From the NCBI GenBank assembly GCA_032622095.1, contig CP136064.1, positions 196,697,948 through 196,761,947 on the forward strand: 64,000 nucleotides of DNA, written 5' to 3'. The notes beneath the pieces are model-generated. The model saw only the letters and a list, made by a program, of their open reading frames with translations, did not search any database and was not told where the DNA came from. Positions 32,256-43,174 of this stretch are shown piece by piece. How positions within the stretch are numbered: the stretch's first letter is position 1; each line of letters opens with the position of its first letter. The DNA is from Siphonodentalium dalli (Eukaryota > Mollusca > Scaphopoda > Gadilida > Siphonodentaliidae). The position numbers and the translations under genes are program-made.

Positions 32256-32410
32256 TTAACCCTTCCATGACTGGAGCTTCCTGAAATTATGCGAAAACCC
32301 TATGTCAATGCATTTTCTCAGACATGAGAGTCTCCAACAAGGAGCATCGCATATATAATAAAATACATTGGCCAAGCAATATTTACCTTGACCTGGTAAG
32401 CCAGTGTATT
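32256..32410. mobile_element. piggyBac-like MITE, copy 2 (right end missing)
   Basis: TTAA (32256-32259) followed by CCCTTCCATGACTGGAGC. Then come GTCAATGCATTTTCTCAGAC, the central hairpin region and AATATTTACCTTGACCTGGT, in the same order as 58958-59154. Homology fades after about 32410 and no right terminus is found. Confidence 0.65.
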
Positions 32411-33072
32411 CACCCATATATATATCTTTAATTATCCTCCATTACTGAAGATTATATATGAACAAATTGCAAATAAAGAATATGATACAAACGCTTATAC
32501 ATAAGCATATGAACAATCAAAAGTATATACAAATATATATATAACATTATGCATGGAGTTGGGTCTGCGCGCCTACGTACACGTACCGCCAACCGTCACG
32601 TACTGTTCGGCATGACTACATGCGATAGTAATGTATCCGAACGCCATTTCGTTGCCGTATGGTACGCACACATAGGGGCGCAGCCACAACGGCATACATT
32701 GGTGTATGCCAAACGCACGCACGTGCACCCGGACGCGCAGGATATACTGAAGCATTGGATTGTCATCCTACTGGCCAACTGATCCCAACCGAATGGGACG
32801 CACGCACCAACACACACAGGCACACGTGTACACGCAACTTACACGATTTATTTGTATACTTGAATGGTTTTATAAAGCAAGTGCGTTTTCAATATAATAT
32901 AAATCGTGTGAGAATTGGAGACATATTATAACCTGGATATCACGTGTCACGTATATAGTTAAAGTGAAGTATAGTGAGGTATATATAATTATATGTGACA
33001 TATTCATTTCGATGACAATATTATAGTGGGCAATATATGTATGAATAAAAAGAAGGTCAAATGTGCACTATA
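32411..33072. other. Intergenic sequence, nothing supported
   Basis: Several overlapping ORFs at 32549-32931 lie on both strands in a locally GC-richer patch. None has recognisable motifs. The last part may be the 3' UTR of the RT remnant that follows. Confidence 0.3.
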
Positions 33073-34955
33073 TTAAATAACGCCGGTCATACCAGCATAT
33101 AGGTAATAAGCTTGCCACATTTTGTCAACATTTTTGAAAATTATAATTGGAATGTCGTCATCTTCAATCATTATATCGCTCTCAATTTCTGATAAGTTGC
33201 CAAGGAGCACACTTAATTTGGCTTCTCCTGAGAGCGATTCGTATTTGATGTAGGCATTAATCCCAAGTGCATCCATAATAAAATATTCCATCTCATTTCT
33301 AAACGAAAACATGGCCGTACAATCAATGAATATATGAGACAAAATGTCGGTCGTGGTAGAATCACAGTTCGTACATGAAATTTCTCTGTTGATTCCTATT
33401 TGGCTTATCAATTATCCAATTGTGAGATAAATGGTCTTGCCTTCTGGATATAATTTGCATAGGCGCCAAACATAGGACATACATAATTATGTGTGTGTTC
33501 TATTGAAGAGAGAAAAACTTGGGTCAGAATTTGTTCTTGATTTCCATGCATCCGCGTGTGATGTTTCCATTCCTGTGTTAAAAATATGTTTCCACGAGTT
33601 TTTGTCCGGAAAAAAGACTCTGTTGCAAATTGGTAAAGGTAATTCGATAAGTCATATTGATCAAGTATTTGCATAATGTCACAAAAGTAGTTTCTAGAAC
33701 AAGACAAACGAGACTCAGTGGTAGACAGAAGCGTGTATTCATACATTATGTGAAAGAAAACTTGTTTAACAGTTTTCTTATTGTTGCATTCAACATTGCA
33801 CAGGGATGATAATAGTGACATTTACTTTTTATTTATGTAGAATTCTATTGAGTGAATTCCAAGTAAGCCAAGAGCGATATCGGTCCGGGTCCTGGGTTCG
33901 AATCCCTGTATTGTTTTTATGCAAAATCTATGAGTTCTTTCTATTTTAAGAATTTCATTTTGGGTTATATTCCACAATAGCTCCGTGCCGAACAACGCTC
34001 TTGGCAAAATGACTGATTTATATATTAGTGAGGAACTCAGAGGAGTTAGACCTCCAGCATATAAGCCAGAATTCGACAGCATAAGGAATGTGCTTCTCAG
34101 TTTGTCACATACATGTGCGATAAAATTATTTGTTTGTTTATACTTCGCAATTGGGATTCCCAGGTGGACTGTACTGTCCACTTCTTTAAGGTTTTCAGAC
34201 CCCATGATCCATTGGCGTTTACACTTATCGGATTGTGTCTTTTTCTCATTAAGTACCATTATTACAGATTTAGATGTGTTATACTTGTAACGCCATGTAT
34301 AGCTAAAACTCAAACACATATTGATAAGTGAATTCAAACCACGTTCAGTTAGTGATAAAAGTAGCATGTCATCAGCGTGAGTTGGGCATGTACAATTAAT
34401 TGATTCCATATGAAAGCCATACATTAACTTTGATAGTAATGTGATCAGTTCGTCAACGTAGACCATGTAACATTTCGGAGAGCATATCCCCCCTGCCTTG
34501 TTCCTTGATAATTTTGTATTAATCTGGATGTAACATCGTTATATCTCACAGTGCAATAGACACCGGAGAGCGATTGGTGCACAAATTTGAAAGCAATTCC
34601 AGTTAGGCCCCTCTCATACAATTTATACATAAGACCGTCTATCCAAACCGTATCAAAGGCTTTCCATACATCTAAAAAGCAACAGTACAATTTTTGTTTT
34701 TTTTCGGCGTTAAAGTTGATGCATTCCTGAGTTAGATATAATGTAGGCATTAGAGTTATGGCCCTGTAGCTGTCGAACGAGTGTTTAGGTTTCGTCCCCC
34801 TTTATGTAATGTGATTATGACACCTCGTTTGGCAGCCCCAGGTATATAATCATGCCGCAATATTGCTGAGAATAATTTACAGAGGCTATCAACCAGACAA
34901 TCACCGCCATATATAATATTCTCGTTATAAATATTATCATAACCGGGCGATAACC
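33073..34955 (-). pseudogene. Non-LTR reverse transcriptase remnant with HADD box
   Basis: On the minus strand the reading begins SPGYDNIYNENIIYGGD near 34950. It continues ITLHKGG and DSYRAITLMPTLYL, LYCCFLDVWKAFDTVW (motif A), YQGTRQGG (motif B), PTHADDMLLLSL (motif C) and HLGIPIAKYK, with a C-terminal CTNCD...H.F.DC knuckle at about 33350. The part 34466-33408 is one frame broken by a single TAA; small frameshifts lie near 34460, 34750 and 33410. No endonuclease was found to the left. The catalytic box has His where Tyr or Phe is usual. Same group as the remnant at 51142-52580. Confidence 0.8.
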
Positions 34956-35255
34956 AAAGATATGTAATTTTTAATTTATTTGTTTAATGGGTGGGGTCAA
35001 CAATGTATTACAATTACATCCATTATGTCATATGTCTCTTTAGAACCGACATGCAACTACGTGTTAATTAATTAGATTAAGCTAATCGCCGACAAAGACA
35101 ATATCATGTCTGGGGCTCGCGAAGGGGGTAATAGAATATATAAATTTCATTTTTCAAAGTTGGTATATTACACAATCAATTAACATGATTTGCTTCTTTA
35201 TGGTATCTGGTTTCTGACATCCTGAACCACCATACGGTCAGAAATATTCTAAGTA
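34956..35255. other. Intergenic; short satellite-like piece
   Basis: GGGTGGGGTCAACAATG at 34989-35005 belongs to the TCAACAAT-type satellite. The rest is unassigned. Confidence 0.4.
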
Positions 35256-35368
35256 AGATAGACACCTCGGTGGTACTGGATATGCGAGAGAAACAACCCC
35301 GTTTCGGGCCTACGGCCATCAACGGTGTTGTTTCTCCCGCATATCCAATACCAACTCGGTGTCTATCT
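35256..35368. mobile_element. 113-bp inverted-repeat element
   Basis: Arms of about 46 bp face each other: AGATAGACACC at the left end and GGTGTCTATCT at the right. Inside them GGATATGCG and GAGAAACAAC recur in complement. A loop of about 20 bases contains GGGCCTACGGCC. It looks like a MITE; a target duplication is not clear. Confidence 0.7.
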
Positions 35369-35460
35369 ATAACGTAGGACTTAGCTGTGTCAACAATATA
35401 TATATATATTATTTATGTCAACAATGAATGGGATCAAAACGAATTAAATGTCATCCATTC

Positions 35461-35484
35461 ATACGTACATACATATACATATAT

Positions 35485-35523
<39 letters not shown>
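35461..35523. repeat. (AT)n / (ATAC)n microsatellite left of the Helitron array
   Basis: ATACATAC-type repeats run into pure AT from about 35491 to 35522. The Helitron-like array begins at the next base. A matching (TA)n run stands at the far end of the array (41251-41271). Confidence 0.9.
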
Positions 35524-35524
<1 letters not shown>

Positions 35525-35676
35525 TAGAAGGTGACCCGACTTCGTCCGGGCTATTCAAAAACCAAATTTCAAGTCGATTGCTCCACCCGTTTCCGAGATC
35601 TGGTCTGCGCATGCGCGAAGCTGGCGTCGCACGGGCTCGGCGACCCGATAAAATTCGTATCCGGGGCAAGATACAT

Positions 35677-35847
35677 ATGTGTTATATACACAATGTGTTT
35701 GTAACGATTCATGTATCGCGACGAGGCAAGTTTTCGTGGCCATATAGCGACGAGGCGACCTTGGTCGCCGAGTCGCTATATGGACACGAAAACTAGCCCG
35801 AGTCGCGATACATGAATCGTTACAAACACATTGTGTATATAACACAT
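35677..35847. repeat. 171-bp near-perfect palindrome inside Helitron copy A
   Basis: Two arms of about 85 bp meet at GGCGACCTTGGTCGCC. Outer ends are ATGTGTTATATACACAATG and its complement. Only a handful of arm mismatches are seen. It interrupts the Helitron sequence just after GGGGCAAGATACA. Confidence 0.8.
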
Positions 35848-36393
35848 TTATCTACCATTGGTGTGACAGAATCCACCGCACTAATTACATTTCAGGAGTT
35901 TCTTAAATGGCAAAACTGTTGAATTTGTGTCCGATGATTCGCTTTCTTGAGTAAATTCTCCCAACCTGCAAAGGTATCTGTGTCACGCGATTAGCTCGCT
36001 TTGCTAAATTCTCACAACCTGCCTGTTCACGTGAATATGCCTAACGGAAATGTATTCAATGGACAACATTTCTTACACTTATAATACATACTGAACATAC
36101 ATATTAGTTCCCTTGTGATGTGTTATACCATAATACCCGTGATGGTTACCCGGTAGGCAATCAAATAATGTTAAAACATTGGAACTATTTGTTTATAGTA
36201 CGCAAGAATATACGTTGGAATGTCGTTTTGATTTTTCACGCGATTGATGTGACGTCAGTTCATTCATGATTTTGATCAGTCAACGACGTTACTAGCGCCT
36301 TGTATCGCAACTGCAGTAACGATACGGATGCTTTTATCGCCCATTCGTTATCGCCCATTGTATCAGGGAATTTCATAGGAAATGGTAGATAAA
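35847..36393. mobile_element. Element with 13-bp TIRs nested in Helitron copy A
   Basis: TTTATCTACCATT at the left and AATGGTAGATAAA at the right form terminal inverted repeats. The Helitron sequence resumes with TTCACATACC at 36394, so palindrome plus this segment were gained at one site. It could be one composite insertion or two neighbours. No transposase is visible. Confidence 0.55.
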
Positions 36394-36929
36394 TTCACAT
36401 ACCAAATTTCAAGTCGATAGCTCCACCCGTTTTCGAGATATATAGCCCAATGTCATTTGCGGATACCTCGGCCGGTGATGAGTTAACGCGACATCGGCCG
36501 GAAAAGAGTTAACGCGATCACGTCACGATATGTTGATGGCGTAATATATTTACGCAATGATTTTCGATGAGCGAAGCATGGTCCTGCGTTCTTCCCGATA
36601 ATGGAGCCTTCCACAGAGGCCACGCCCACAGCGTAGTCCCGCCCAATGGCAATTTATTAGAATATATTCGACCGCTGGCTGCGGAGATTTTTTCGACGCC
36701 AACTTTCTTCACCCTAATTTTCATATCCATGCATACATTCAGTGTTAAATTGGCTATATACAAACAACTTTTTTGTTGTCAAATCATAATATACTGATAT
36801 TTATATTTGCGGCATGATTTTATAAATTTATCCGTGATTATAACAATGATTTTCGTTTAGCATGACACTTGTCATAATTTTCATATTTAATGGCAAAACG
36901 AATGTATGTTCTCTGGTTTAGATATATTA

Positions 36930-37430
36930 GAGTTCAGTGATCTGTCTGTCTGTTCTGGTTTGTATGCAATTTTTCTTCCAGAGCCCTTGATCGATTTTAA
37001 CCAAATTTGGTGTGGTGCATCGGGGTACCACGGCAGATGTTATAACGAACTTATATTTTTAATTAAATTTAAAAAAAAATTAATTTGGTTTTCAAATTTG
37101 AGAATTTTTTAGTAAGAAGTTTCAATCTAAAAACGTAAAAAGAAAATTTAAAAATTAAATTAAAAAAATTTAATCAAGTAAAAAACAATTTAAATTAAAA
37201 AATTACCACATATTTTAAAGATTCAATCTAAAAATCTAAAAAGAAGATAAAAAAAATTTAATTTAAAAATAAAAAAAAAAATTTAATTTAAAAAACAAAC
37301 TATTTAGTTTTTTTTCAACAGCAGATCAAAGTTCAATCTAAAAAAAAATTTGAATCTAAATATTTTTTTTAAAATCAAACTGGTTAAAAGAATAAATTTT
37401 AACGAATCATGTACACATGAGTCTGTTTCA
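36930..37430 (+). repeat. Dispersed repeat R3 with A/T-rich tail, copy 3
   Basis: CTGTCTGTCTGTTCTGG, then CCAAATTTGGTGTGGTGCAT and GTTATAACG, followed by about 350 bp of TTTAAAAA / AAATTTAA sequence. Same order as at 4115-4500. Confidence 0.6.
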
Positions 37431-37932
37431 GCTAGTTAACATAAGGGCAAGTGCTGATGTGTTCACTTCGGAGAAGTCGATCTCGGGTAACAGACAATAT
37501 TTATGTGGATAAAGTATTTTACCAGTGGGCGGGGACTACCGCTGTGGGTGTGGCCTCTGTGGAAAGCTCCATTAAGGTAGAAACTTTAAACGTACACAGG
37601 CGTGTGATGCATCATTGGAAAGATGAAGCTCCACAGATTCTAACCGTGCAAATTATATGACTGGCAATTTATTATTCGCGCTATATCGAATCGATTTGTG
37701 AGCACCGAACTGAAATATATTAGCGCAAAACGGCGTAAAAACAGATTTGACCTCGGCACGTGAAAAGTTGACCTCGGATCTGAAAATCAATAGGCCTATG
37801 TTACTCCTGACCCGAAAATACCCCCACATACCAAGTTTCATCGAAATCGGCTGGGCCATTTTCGAGTCCATCGATTACACACAGACAGATACACACACAC
37901 ACACACACAGATCTTTCAAAATATATAATAGA

Positions 37933-38850
37933 CTAGAAGGTGACCCGACTTCGTCCGGGCTTTGACCTTGAATTGTCTATTTTGAAGGCCAAGGTCAAGT
38001 GGGGTCACGATTTGACCCGTCCAAAACACAGTGCCCGAACAAAAGTACCCGACAAAAGTACCCGTCGAAATCCATCCGGTTTTACCCGATTTGACCTTGA
38101 ATTGACCATTTTGAAGGTCAAGGTCAGGTGGACCAACACCCCAAAAATGGTGGAAATCGGCCCAGCGGATACCGGGAAATCGGCCCATCAGATACCGAGA
38201 TACCCTATGCATCAAATTTCGTCCGTAAAAATCCGCCAGTTTAACCCGATTTGATTTCCACTGAAGTATATAAACGCGCCTCATATACACACGCTCATTA
38301 ATTATCAAGTTTCAACGTAAAGATAAATTACCATCGGTGCCCGAGATATCGCCAAGACGTCTGAAACAGTCAAATGCATACGCCGGAGAAGAGTTAACGT
38401 GATCTAACTTTATGACCTCTAACGACGTCATAGAAGTTACGCATTGTTTTTACCCTGATAGAAGATCGTACCACTTCTTCTTAATAATTGAGGCAGATAA
38501 CTAAAACGGATACATACGTATTATATATCGTTGGAAAGAGGAAACACGAAAGATTCTCATAGTGTCATTATTATGACTGGCATGTTATTATTCGCGCTGT
38601 TTCGAATCGATTTGTAAGCACCGAACTGAAATATATTAGCGCAAAACGGCGTAAAAACAGATTTGACCTCGGCACGTGAAAAGTTGACCTCGCACGGACA
38701 AATTAATAGGCCTATGTTGGTCCTGACCCGAAAATACCCCCACATACCAAGTTTCATCGAAATCGGCTGGGCCATTTTCGAGTCCATCGATTACAAACAC
38801 ACAAACAAACAAATAAACAAACAAACAGATCTTCCAAAATATATAATAGA
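37933..38850 (-). mobile_element. Helitron-like element, copy C (918 bp)
   Basis: Directly abuts its neighbours: on the minus strand CTAG of one copy is followed at once by TC of the next, at 37933/37932 and 38851/38850. The 5' part (right side) has an (AAAC)n-type microsatellite, then ACCAAGTTTCATCGAAATCGG in plus-strand reading. The 3' part differs from copy D after CCGGGC, with TTGACCTTGAATTGTC. Non-coding. Repeated as copy E, 1659 bp away. Confidence 0.78.
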
Positions 38851-39591
38851 CTAGAAGGTGACCCGACTTCGTCCGGGCTATTCAAAAACCAAATTTCAAG
38901 TCGATTGCTCCACCCGTTTCCTAGATCTGGTCTGCGCATGCGCGAAGCTGGTGTCGCACGTGCTCGGCGACCCGATAAAATTCGTATCCGGGGCAAGATA
39001 CATTCACATACCAAATTTCAAGTCGATAGCTACACCCGTTTCCGAGATATATAGCCCAATGTCATTTGCGGATACCTCGGCCGGTGATGAGTTAACGCGA
39101 CACAGTCAAATGCATCGGCAGGGTGAGAGTTAACGTAATCTAATTTTATTACCTCTGACGACGTCATAGAAGTTACGCATTGATTTTATCCTGATAAAAG
39201 ATCGTACCACTTGTCCCTAATAATTGAGGCAGATAACTAAAACGGATACATACATATTATATATCGTTGGAAAGATGAAGCCACACAGATTCTAACCGTG
39301 CAAATTATATGACTGGCAATTTATTATTCGCGCTATATCGAATCGATTTGTGAGCACCGAACTGAAATATATTAGCGCAAAAACGGCGTAAAAATAGATT
39401 TGACCTCCGCACGTGAAAAGTTGACCTCGCACGGACAAATAAATATGCCTATGTTCGTCTCCGGCCGAAAACACATCCAAATACCAAGTTTCATCGAAAT
39501 TGGCTTAGTCGTTTTCGATTCCATCGATTTCAAACACACAAACTTACACATAAACTTACACATACACAGATCTTTCAAAATATATAATAGA
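38851..39591 (-). mobile_element. Helitron-like element, copy D (741 bp)
   Basis: The 3' end carries the same CTAG plus CCCGACTTCGTCCGGG hairpin (plus-strand reading), followed by ATTCAAAAACCAAATTTC and TCTGCGCATGCGCGAAGC. The 5' region is shared with copy C. It ends at 39591 with the TC start. Non-coding. Repeated as copy F. Confidence 0.78.
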
Positions 39592-40509
39592 CTAGAAGGT
39601 GACCCGACTTCGTCCGGGCTTTGACCTTGAATTGTCTATTTTGAAGGCCAAGGTCAAGTGGGGTCACGATTTGACCCGTCCAAAACACAGTGCCCGAACA
39701 AAAGTACCCGACAAAAGTACCCGTCGAAATCCATCCGGTTTTACCAGATTTGACCTTGAATTGACCATTTTGAAGGTCAAGGTCAGGTGGACCAACACCC
39801 CAAAAATGGTGGAAATCGGCCCAGCGGATACCGGGAAATCGGCCCATCGGATACCGAGATACCCTATGCATCAAATTTCGTCCGTAAAAATCCGCCAGTT
39901 TAACCCGATTTGATTTCCACTGAAGTATATAAACGCGCCTCATATACACACGCTCATTAATTATCAAGTTTCAACGTAAAGATAAATTACCATCGGTGCC
40001 CGAGATATCGCCAAGACGTCTGAAACAGTCAAATGCATCGGCCGGAGAAGAGTTAACGTGATCTAACTTTATGACCTCTAACGACGTCATAGAAGTTACG
40101 CATTGTTTTTACCCTGATAGAAGATCGTACCACTTCTTCTTAATAATTGAGGCAGATAACTAAAACGGATACATACATATTATATATCGTTGGAAAGAGG
40201 AAACACGAAAGATTCTCATAGTGTCATTATTATGACTGGCATGTTATTATTCGCGCTGTTTCGAATCGATTTGTAAGCACCGAACTGAAATATATTAGCG
40301 CAAAACGGCGTAAAAACAGATTTGACCTCGGCACGTGAAAAGTTGACCTCGCACGGACAAATTAATAGGCCTATGTTGGTCCTGACCCGAAAATACCCCC
40401 ACATACCAAGTTTCATCGAAATCGGCTGGGCCATTTTCGAGTCCATCGATTACAAACACACAAACAAACAAACAAACAAACAAACAGATCTTCCAAAATA
40501 TATAATAGA
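39592..40509 (-). mobile_element. Helitron-like element, copy E (duplicate of C)
   Basis: Matches copy C base for base, apart from about five substitutions, at a constant distance of 1659 bp. With F it forms the second dimer of the array. Confidence 0.8.
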
Positions 40510-41250
40510 CTAGAAGGTGACCCGACTTCGTCCGGGCTATTCAAAAACCAAATTTCAAGTCGATTGCTCCACCCGTTTCCTAGATCTGGTCTGCGCATGC
40601 GCGAAGCTGGTGTCGCACGTGCTCGGCGACCCGATAAAATTCGTATCCGGGGCAAGATACATTCACATACCAAATTTCAAGTCGATAGCTACACCCGTTT
40701 CCGAGATATATAGCCCAATGTCATTTGCGGATACCTCGGCCGGTGATGAGTTAACGCGACACAGTCAAATGCATCGGCAGGGTGAGAGTTAACGTAATCT
40801 AATTTTATTACCTCTGACGACGTCATAGAAGTTACGCATTGATTTTATCCTGATAAAAGATCGTACCACTTGTCCCTAATAATTGAGGCAGATAACTAAA
40901 ACGGATACATACATATTATATATCGTTGGAAAGATGAAGCCACACAGATTCTAACCGTGCAAATTATATGACTGGCAATTTATTATTCGCGCTATATCGA
41001 ATCGATTTGTGAGCACCGAACTGAAATATATTAGCGCAAAAACGGCGTAAAAATAGATTTGACCTCCGCACGTGAAAAGTTGACCTCGCACGGACAAATA
41101 AATATGCCTATGTTCGTCTCCGGCCGAAAACACATCCAAATACCAAGTTTCATCGAAATTGGCTTAGTCGTTTTCGATTCCATCGATTTCAAACACACAA
41201 ACTTACACATAAACTTACACATACACAGATCTTTCAAAATATATAATAGA
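40510..41250 (-). mobile_element. Helitron-like element, copy F (duplicate of D)
   Basis: Matches copy D at a distance of 1659 bp. Its TC start at 41250 borders a (TA)n run with A as the preceding host base on the minus strand, the expected Helitron target. This is the 5' boundary of the whole array. Confidence 0.8.
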
Positions 41251-41295
41251 TATATATATATATATATATATACACATGCATACACATATATATAA
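41251..41295. repeat. (TA)n microsatellite right of the Helitron array
   Basis: Pure TA to about 41271, then ACACATGCATACACATATATATA. It pairs with the AT run left of 35524. Confidence 0.9.
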
Positions 41296-41329
41296 TGACT
41301 TGACAACTCAAGAGTGCCAAACATATAAT

Positions 41330-41900
41330 ATTGTTATAAATGATTCATAAACATTGAGTGGGTTGTGTCACAATACACTCCAATTCCATCCATCATGACA
41401 TATCACGACTGGGTAGGCCTTACCTGTGTCAATAAAAATTATATTATATATACTAAACAAATAATAAATATAATGTATATATAATATAATACTATTTTAA
41501 AATTAGTCATTTAATGATGGGGGTCAACAATGCATTTCAATTCTATCCATTTAAGGGTGAGTGTCAACAATGAATTTGAATTCCATCCATTATGACTGGG
41601 AAGGGCTTTGTTGTGTCAACAAAACGTATGCATTTTCAAGTTATTCATTTAAGGGGTGCGATCGAAATGCATTCCCATTAATATCCATGACATATCCAAT
41701 GCCTTGGTAGACATTGGGCCATTTGCTGTGTCAACAATACTGTTTTCATTTATAATTTAGTCATGCATGTCAGCAATGAATTTAATTTCATCCATTCTGA
41801 TATATCACTTAGAACTTAGCTGTTTCAACAATAAGTATATTATTTATAATTTAGTCATGCAGTGCCAAACCTGACAATAATTATTTATATGACTTGGTAG
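41330..41900. repeat. TCAACAAT-type satellite, unit about 105-110 bp
   Basis: Degenerate units carry TGTGTCAACAAT, ATTTCAATTCCATCCATTATGA, CATATCATGACTGGGTAGG and ATTTATAATTTAGTCAT. TGTGTCAACAAT-like motifs recur at about 108-bp steps. The same satellite continues at 44997-46800, and fragments occur at 32090-32230, 34980-35045 and near 35395. Confidence 0.7.
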
Positions 41901-41978
41901 AACTCATAAATATACATATAGACACACATATATATATGTAATGACTTCGTAGAACTCAAGATTGCCAAATATAGAATA

Positions 41979-43174
41979 CTAGCAGGTTAGCCCGCCACTG
42001 GCGGCATTCGTCCCATGGCTTTGGTCGATCCATTAATTTTAGTTTTTCAATGTAACCCCGTACAGGACCGGGCTACTCAAAAACCAAATTTCAAGTCGAT
42101 AGCTCCACCCGTTTCCGAGATCTGGTCTGCGCATGCGCGTATCTGGCGTCGCACGGGCTCGGCGACCCGATAAAATTCGTATCCGGGGCAAGATACATTC
42201 ACATACCAAATTTCAAGTCGATAGCTCCACCCGTTTCCGATATCTCGTCTGCGCATGCGCTGCACGGGCGTCGCACGGGCTCGCCAATACGACAACGACG
42301 ACCACCTGGTCAAACTACACTCACGTACCAAGTTTCGTCCCGATCGGTCGAGGTGTTGGTATCTGATGCAAAAGACGAAATTGTGAGTGTTGGTCAATAG
42401 TCCCCGCCGTGAACCTCATCGTCGCAAAGAGCGGACAGTCAATTAACCCCGTTGTGAACCTCAATCACCAACGCGACGTAAACATGTGTTGCGTTCTAAA
42501 AATAGGAAAGCACTTTCTCTCTGCATAATTCTGCAGATGCTAATAACGTTGCTCCCCGTAGGTAGCAATATCGTTGTTGTTGATATTTACGGCTTGGGGG
42601 CTATTTTCTTATTTAGCAAGTTTGAGCTCAATCGGTTAGAGTCCATAAAGGACACACTCATATATATGACACTTCCCGTAGGTAGCAAGTTTGAGCTCAA
42701 TTGGCATTCCCTGGAATTTCCCGTAGATTAGCAGATTCCAGAAATCTGATGCTATATTCGTGATTATCTGGGATGATTTCGGTATATACCGAAGGTATAT
42801 ACTGTAAACACAGAGCGCGCCATCCGTGCTTGCAGGGAATAAATTTCGAGCGATAACGTTTGCGTTCCCGTATAACTCTGCAGATGCGAATAACGTTGAA
42901 TGGGAAAAAGACGCTCTTTATAGAGATGCGTCAAAAACAAACGCTCATTAAATAATCACTTGATTAACCCCCGCCGTGCCTATGCGGTGATTTGAGATTG
43001 GAGAACGGGTGCTCTGAGCTTCTCTAAACCGCGACCACGCTCGTGTCGGTGAGATTTGACACTTACATAGGAAGTTTGAGCTCAATCCTTACACGCGTTT
43101 TGGATTCTATGAAGTACCCACACACACACACACACACACACATATATACGAAGTCTCAAAATATATAGTATAGA
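41979..43174 (-). mobile_element. Helitron-like element, copy G (family 2, 1196 bp)
   Basis: Minus-strand reading: starts TCTATACTATATATTTTGAG at 43174 and ends at 41979 with hairpin CCGCCAGTGGCGG, nine bases and CTAG. The host base after CTAG is T. The body shares TCTGCGCATGCGC and CGACCCGATAAAATTCG blocks with family 1, but has its own sequence from 42290 on. (CA)n lies near the 5' end. Non-coding: ORFs shared with copy H are shadows of the repeat. Confidence 0.75.

Larger units (their letters stand above)
35524..37932 (-). mobile_element. Helitron-like element, copy A (family 1, with nested insertions)
   Basis: Read on the minus strand, it starts TCTATTATATATTTTGAAAG at 37932 and ends at 35524 with the hairpin CCCGGACGAAGTCGGG, seven bases and CTAG. 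TC start, hairpin 7-12 bases before the end, and CTRR terminus are the defining marks of Helitrons, which insert between A and T; the host base after the end is T. Internal sequence matches copy D. It is split by a palindrome plus TIR element at 35677-36393, by R3-type A/T-rich sequence at 36930-37430, and by a short inverted pair (36600-36652 against 37506-37560). It has no Rep/helicase coding and is non-autonomous. Confidence 0.75.

Noticed and set aside
33880-33910. GGGTTCGAATCCC, which looks like a tRNA or SINE B box
   Set aside because: It lies inside the RT remnant on the other strand, where it encodes GFEPRT. No A box or cloverleaf is near.
35450-35520. AT/ATAC run as a possible promoter or origin
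   Set aside because: A plain microsatellite, explained as the target tract of the Helitron-like array.
36470-36490. GGTGATGAG phrases as a possible hammerhead ribozyme core
   Set aside because: The core CTGATGA and a downstream GAAA with matching stems are not present in the right arrangement.
37916-40792. Pairs of identical ORFs (130, 104, 91 and 86 codons) in tandem
   Set aside because: Identical because the Helitron-like dimer is duplicated. They overlap each other on both strands and have no domain.
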